From the NCBI GenBank assembly GCA_032622095.1, contig CP136061.1, positions 15,994,440-16,058,439 of the forward strand: a stretch of DNA of 64,000 nt. Reading direction: 5' to 3'. The notes under the pieces were generated by a model. It was not told the origin of the DNA, did no database searches, and worked only from the letters and a program-made list of their open reading frames with translations. Source of the DNA: Siphonodentalium dalli. Lineage: Eukaryota; Mollusca; Scaphopoda; Gadilida; Siphonodentaliidae. How positions within the stretch are numbered: the first letter of the stretch is position 1; the number at the start of each line of letters is the position of its first letter. Position numbers and translations under genes: made by a program. Shown here piece after piece: positions 59,701-64,000 of the stretch.

Positions 59701-60790
59701 TATTATGACTGGCATGTTATTATTCGCGCTGTTTCGAATCGATTTGTAAGCACCGAACTCAAATGAAAGTCCCGTAACACAGCGTAAAAACAGATTTGAC
59801 CTCGGCACGTGAAAAGTTGACCTCGCACGGACAAATTAATAGGCCTATGTTCGTCCCCGGCCGAAAATACCCCCACATACCAAGTTTCATCGAAATCGGG
59901 TGGGACGTTTTCGAGTTCATCGCGAACACACACACAGACACACACACAGACACACACACAGACACACAGATCTTCCAAAATATATAATAGACTAGAAGGT
60001 GACCCGACTTCGTCCGGGCTTTGACCTTGAATTGTCTATTTTGAAGGCCAAGGTCAAGTGGGGTCACGATTTGACCCGTCCAAAACACAGTGCCCGAACA
60101 AAGGTACCCGACAAAAGTACCCGTCGAAATCCATCCAGTTTTACCCGATTTGACCTTGAATTGACCATTTTGAAGGTCAAGGTCAGGTGGACCAACACCC
60201 CAAAAATGGTGGAAATCGGCCCAGCGGATACCGGGAAATCGGCCCAGCGGATACCGAGATACCCTATGCATCAAATTTCGTCCGTAAAAATCCGCCAGTT
60301 TAACCCGATTTGATTTCCACTGAAGTATATAAACGCGCCTCATATACACACGCTCATTAATTATCAAGTTTCAACGTAAAGATAAATTACCATCGGTGCC
60401 CGAGATATCGCCAAGACGTCTGAAACAGTCAAATGCATCGGCCGGAGAAGAGTTAACGTGATCTAACTTTATGACCTCTAACGACGTCATAGAAGTTACG
60501 CATTGTTTTTACCCTGATAGAAGATCGTACCACTTCTTCTTAATAATTGAGGCAGATAACTAAAACGGATACATACATATTATATATCGTTGGAAAGAGG
60601 AAACACGAAAGATTCTCATAGTTGACCTCCCACGGACAAATTAATAGGCCTATGTTCGTCCCCGGCCGAAAATACCCCCACATACCAAGTTTCATCGAAA
60701 TCGGGTGGGACGTTTTCGAGTTCATCGCGAACACACACACAGACACACACACAGACACACACAGACACACAGATCTTCCAAAATATATAA
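56761..60790. repeat. Tandem array II of 917/927-bp units
   Basis: Starts in mid-unit at AAGCGTTAACGTG. Unit starts (ACTAGAAGGTGACC) are at 57220, 58137, 59064 and 59991: spacings 917, 927 and 927. The 917-bp unit has a shorter microsatellite region and GATCTGAAAATCAATATGCC in place of the CACGGACAAATTAATAGGCC phrase of the 927-bp type. The last unit lacks about 125 bp at 60621. There are two more units than in array I. Minus-strand frames of 170-202 codons are repeat artefacts. Confidence 0.93.
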
Positions 60791-60799
60791 TAGATGATA

Positions 60800-61068
60800 G
60801 ATTGATTGGTGTTTAATGTCACTTTCAGCAACTAAGACCATTGCCGGTTTTAGTGGTGGGGGAAATCCGTACACGTACGGTTAATCTAACAATGATTCCA
60901 ATGGCTGATAAACTCGTCGACCAAGTGCGACAAACCATCGGCCATCGGGGAGTAACTGGCCACTCCACCAGATAACGATTTCGAATTACAAAGTCCACGC
61001 TGATTTAACTACTGGAGGGCGGAACGGCTTGGAGTTGTAGCCCTAACCGATTGAGCCACCGAGGTCCC
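60800..61068 (-). mobile_element. tRNA-derived SINE (copy II)
   Basis: Duplicate of the element at 50650-50918, with the same AATC tail and A-box-like head, and one or two substitutions (GTCACTTTC, GATTCCAATGG). Confidence 0.8.
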
Positions 61069-61142
61069 ATACATGCATATACACAACGTAGTCGGACTAT
61101 TGAACCCTCAGACCATCGGACTGTCCCCGTTGTTGGCACATC

Positions 61143-61460
61143 GGTGACGTGAACCTCATCATCGATTTAAAACGGTAAGTGGAACACAAACTGGCTATTG
61201 GTGACGTGAACCTCATCGTCGATTTAAAACGGTAAGTGGAACACACACTGGCTATTGGTGACGTGAACCTCATCGTCGATTTAAAACGGTAAGTGGAACA
61301 CAAACTGGCTATCGGTGACGTGAACCTCATCGTCGATTTAAAACGGTAAGTGGAACACAAACTGGCTATCGGTGACGTGAACCTCATCATCGATTTAAAA
61401 CGGTAAGTGGAACACAAACTGGCTATCGGTGACGTGAACCTCATCATCGATTTAAAAGAG
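61143..61460. repeat. 57-bp tandem array, 6 units (copy II)
   Basis: Units start every 57 bp from 61143 to 61428. The count is one fewer than in copy I. One unit has ACACACACTGG for ACACAAACTGG. Confidence 0.95.
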
Positions 61461-61572
61461 TAAATGGAAAGTGTTACCCAGGGAAAATAGCTCCACTGAA
61501 ATAAATTTAGCTCATCTTGATAAAGTCAAGTTTGAGCTATTGCCATTGGTTGGTTTTCCTTTGTCTGTCCGT

Positions 61573-62150
61573 GAGTCTGTGCATCATCAACAATTTCCTT
61601 CAGCACGCCCTACAGGCCACATCTTTAAATCTGATCATCACCAAACTTCATATGGATCTTCTGGGTGACCTCTAGGTAAGAGCCATTGATTTTGTCGGAA
61701 ATTAATTAAAAAACACATGGCCACAAGCAGCCATCATGGATTTCAAACTATCGGCACACCTTGCAGGCCACATTTATTGGAGAATTCTTTTGAAAATTTA
61801 CAGTCATGTTTAGGATCACCTCTACGTCGGAGCGATTTAAAAAGATGACTGCCCACTTCAATCTTGGATTTTACTCTTTGCATGACGAAATCCTTTGGCA
61901 CACCCTATAGACCACATACCTCATCCGATCATCACCAAACTTCATATGGCTCTTCAATCATTTAATGTGACCTCCAGATAGGAACCATCAATTATTACCA
62001 AAATTTTGTTAAAAACATGGCCATCTAGGATTTTACTCTTTGCATCAGTAAATACTTTGGTATGCCCTACAGCCAACATTTTTCATCCAATTGATACCAA
62101 ACTTCATATAGCTCTTCGGGTTGACCTCTGGTTTGTGTGATGATTAGATG
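61573..62150. repeat. Degenerate ~130-160-bp repeat (copy II)
   Basis: Counterpart of 51480-52060, with the same GCCACAT, CTTCATATGG and AACATGGCCA words, plus a short insertion near 61808. Confidence 0.75.
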
Positions 62151-63134
62151 GCAGCCATCAAATGTTTCCAAATTTGAAATGTCGTTAAAATACATGGCCG
62201 ATGTTGACATCTAGTATTACATAGCTATTCTAACTTTCTGCATTCGTTATCCCTCCATTAACTGTAACATTTGACATTAGCCCCTCTCCAAGTTTCTGTA
62301 TTGTAGGAATTTCCTCCATTTCATTGGAGAGTGGTGCAGACTATGCACGATTTCATTGGTTTATGGCATAGCAGTTCACTTCATAACACCACCGTCGGAT
62401 CTGGAGCCGACGCTAAAGGCTGTCCGTATGTAACAATGTGCGCATGTTAAGATCACAGTCGTTGGGAAGAAGTTACGTGTTCGGCAAAATTCCTGGAGAA
62501 ATTCAAAATATGATCTACTCGGTCCCTCTCCGTATTGTTTGTAAGGGTACGTTATGGAATGTTTGCACGGTATGGTTTGCAGGAATTTCGTCGTAGAAAA
62601 CGATATGGTACCAGACTATGAACGGAAACAGGCATATACAATGCATCCGTACCACAGCTATCTACGCGCGAAGTAACATGTGTGTAGTTCCATCTGTAGC
62701 GATGCTAACGGAATTTGCCTGTATATATCTCACAAGAATCAATCATGCAGGTATTTGAAGGCAAATTATGGTAGCACTGTTACAAGTGGACCTACAGCAA
62801 TGTTACTTCTCATGTAGTTTGCTTTGGTAAAGATGCATATTATATCCACGTATCCGCTCATATTCTGGCAACATGTGGTTTTCTATGAAGAAATGCCTGC
62901 AAAACATAGCTTGCTAATTTGCCAGCGGATGAAAGTACCCTAAAGGATGTGGAGAGTAAATAGTAGTATGTCAAAAGCTTTTGTTTTATGAATATGTTGT
63001 TTATATATTAACTTGCAATAACATTTATCTTATCTTATCTTTTCTTATTTTAGCTTTATATAAAATCTATGAAACTTCATATAAACTTAAATGTTTTCCT
63101 TAAGGGGTTCTGTACACTAAATCCGGTCATTTAT
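62151..63134. other. Unassigned DNA of duplication copy II
   Basis: No gene recognised. It differs from copy I by about 80 bp at 62789-62868, between CACTGTTACAAGTGG and CAACATGTGG. Either an insertion here or a deletion in copy I. Confidence 0.5.
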
Positions 63135-63415
63135 GGACCATCTCCTTTTATACTCAACAGAATATCTGCAACAAATGAATGAATTTCAGCCATGTAATAG
63201 TGCAAAATACACTCATGTGCTCTATGAACGATGCAAACAACATGGTAATTATAACGAAATTGTATAAATGGTTGGAGTCGGAAATTCACATTTTCATTAT
63301 AATTACCATGTTTTTACATGATTCATAGAGCACATGAGTGTATTGTGCACTCATCCATGGCACAAATTTATTCATTTGTTGCATATATTCTGTTAAGTAT
63401 AAAAGGAGATGGTCC
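63135..63415. mobile_element. 281-bp foldback / MITE-like element (copy II)
   Basis: Same inverted arms and length as 52949-53229. One visible change is TGTTAAGTATAAAAGG against TGTTGAGTATAAAAGG, a mismatch in the arm. Confidence 0.85.
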
Positions 63416-63966
63416 CTTTAATCGATTGTATCGATAACCTAAATGCCTTGATTACTCTCCGCCACCGAAATGACAGCATCTCGAACAATGCGATCACGTC
63501 TGTGTACCGCGTGTCTAAAATATACACGACAGCCATTATATACTTCTTACGTTTAACAGGGAATATCGATGTTGCATCAGAATTCCGTCGGGTATGACTG
63601 CTCTGCCAATAACTGCTAATCCTAATTGCACAAGTACCTAGAGAAGTCAACGGGACTGGTGCTAACATTACAATTGTATATATACATAAACTTGACACTA
63701 ACAACAGTTGCTTCAGTCGTAATAAACATGAACACGCGTGCTACACTTGCCATTGCATGATAACTTGCCACTAGCCAATCAAAAACGATGAATTGATGAC
63801 GTCACTTGATCAATCAACAATTAGAGGTCTGAGTGGCAACATGTCTGTTTCAACTTTACGCATCTATTTCGTTGGAATGTTTTGGCCGTTTAACTTCCAA
63901 CTTCTACTTTTGATGGTTCTCATGCGAAATGACGGATTAAATTATAAGACATAACTCTTGATTCGA
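63416..63966. other. Gene-free stretch with a CCAAT-CRE pair (copy II)
   Basis: Counterpart of 53230-53780. AGCCAATCAAAAA and TGACGTCA (63797-63804) are both conserved. No coding sequence recognised. Confidence 0.4.
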
Positions 63967-64000
63967 GGGGTCTCGGTGGCTTAACTCTGGGTGAAACTCG
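63967..64000 (+). mobile_element. Start of a SINE, cut by the window end
   Basis: GGGGTCTCGGTGGCTTAACT is the head of the element seen in full at 53781-54084. Confidence 0.75.

Larger units (their letters stand above)
56761..64000. repeat. Segmental duplication, copy II
   Basis: Matches 48395-53814 in order and orientation. Differences: two more large units, one fewer 57-bp unit, a 12-bp TTTAGGATCACC-type insertion near 61808, an ~80-bp insertion near 62789, and sparse substitutions. It continues past the window end. Confidence 0.93.

Noticed and set aside
48636-60831. Minus-strand frames of 170-202 codons in the 917/927-bp units
   Set aside because: They run through an ACACACAG microsatellite (Cys-Val-Ser repeats) and GACCTTGA repeats, and change with indels. 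No family resemblance.

Overview
The window is eukaryotic, intron-bearing and extremely repeat-rich. It is best explained as intergenic DNA of a mollusc, probably a gastropod. That placement is an inference from three things: a spliced C-type lectin domain gene, SINEs with an (AATC)n tail and tRNA-like head, and a satellite whose short phrases (GAGTTATCTCCCTTT, GAGTTATGGCCC) I recall as common in molluscan repeats. There are no bacterial genes, operons, rRNAs or CRISPR arrays. I recognise one host gene, a two-exon C-type lectin domain. Nearly all other long open frames are accidents of tandem repetition.

Layout. 1-6246: satellite array A, 1736-bp monomers, about 3.6 copies. 6247-8709: a non-satellite 'spacer' holding two tRNA-Leu/Ser-like sequences and a G-run. 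8710-35308: satellite array B, 1731/1730-bp monomers related to A, about 15.4 copies. 35309-37370: a second copy of the spacer with a 401-bp internal deletion. Both arrays stop at the same monomer position and enter the same spacer, so array plus spacer behaves as one composite unit present twice. The monomer is itself nested: a roughly 146-bp half-unit, a 293-bp subrepeat, then the 1.73-kb monomer, with one near-perfect 31-nt hairpin per monomer.

37371-43300 is gene-poor DNA made largely of two old degenerate repeat families, one of period about 138 bp and one of period about 128 bp. The 128-bp family carries TGACCTTGA...TCAAGGTCA inverted motifs, which resemble ERR/SF-1 half-sites. 43310-45637 holds the two lectin exons, separated by a 1.9-kb phase-1 intron containing a LINE reverse-transcriptase fragment. 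45700-47902 holds a possible element with inverted minisatellite ends, then 34-bp and 16-bp minisatellites.

48098-64000 is dominated by a segmental duplication. Copy I (48395 to at least 53814) and copy II (56761 to the window end) each contain an array of 917-927-bp units, a SINE, a 57-bp tandem array, a degenerate repeat block and a 281-bp foldback element. Between the copies lie another SINE, a 20-bp minisatellite and the end of a transposon-associated ORF1/FP-like coding sequence. The two copies differ in repeat number at both arrays.

The most interesting object is the composite satellite element of the first 37 kb. It has a fixed right flank, shared TTATTATT edges, nested periodicity and an ordered pattern of linked monomer variants. 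Boundaries were read by eye from aligned copies and may be off by a few bases.
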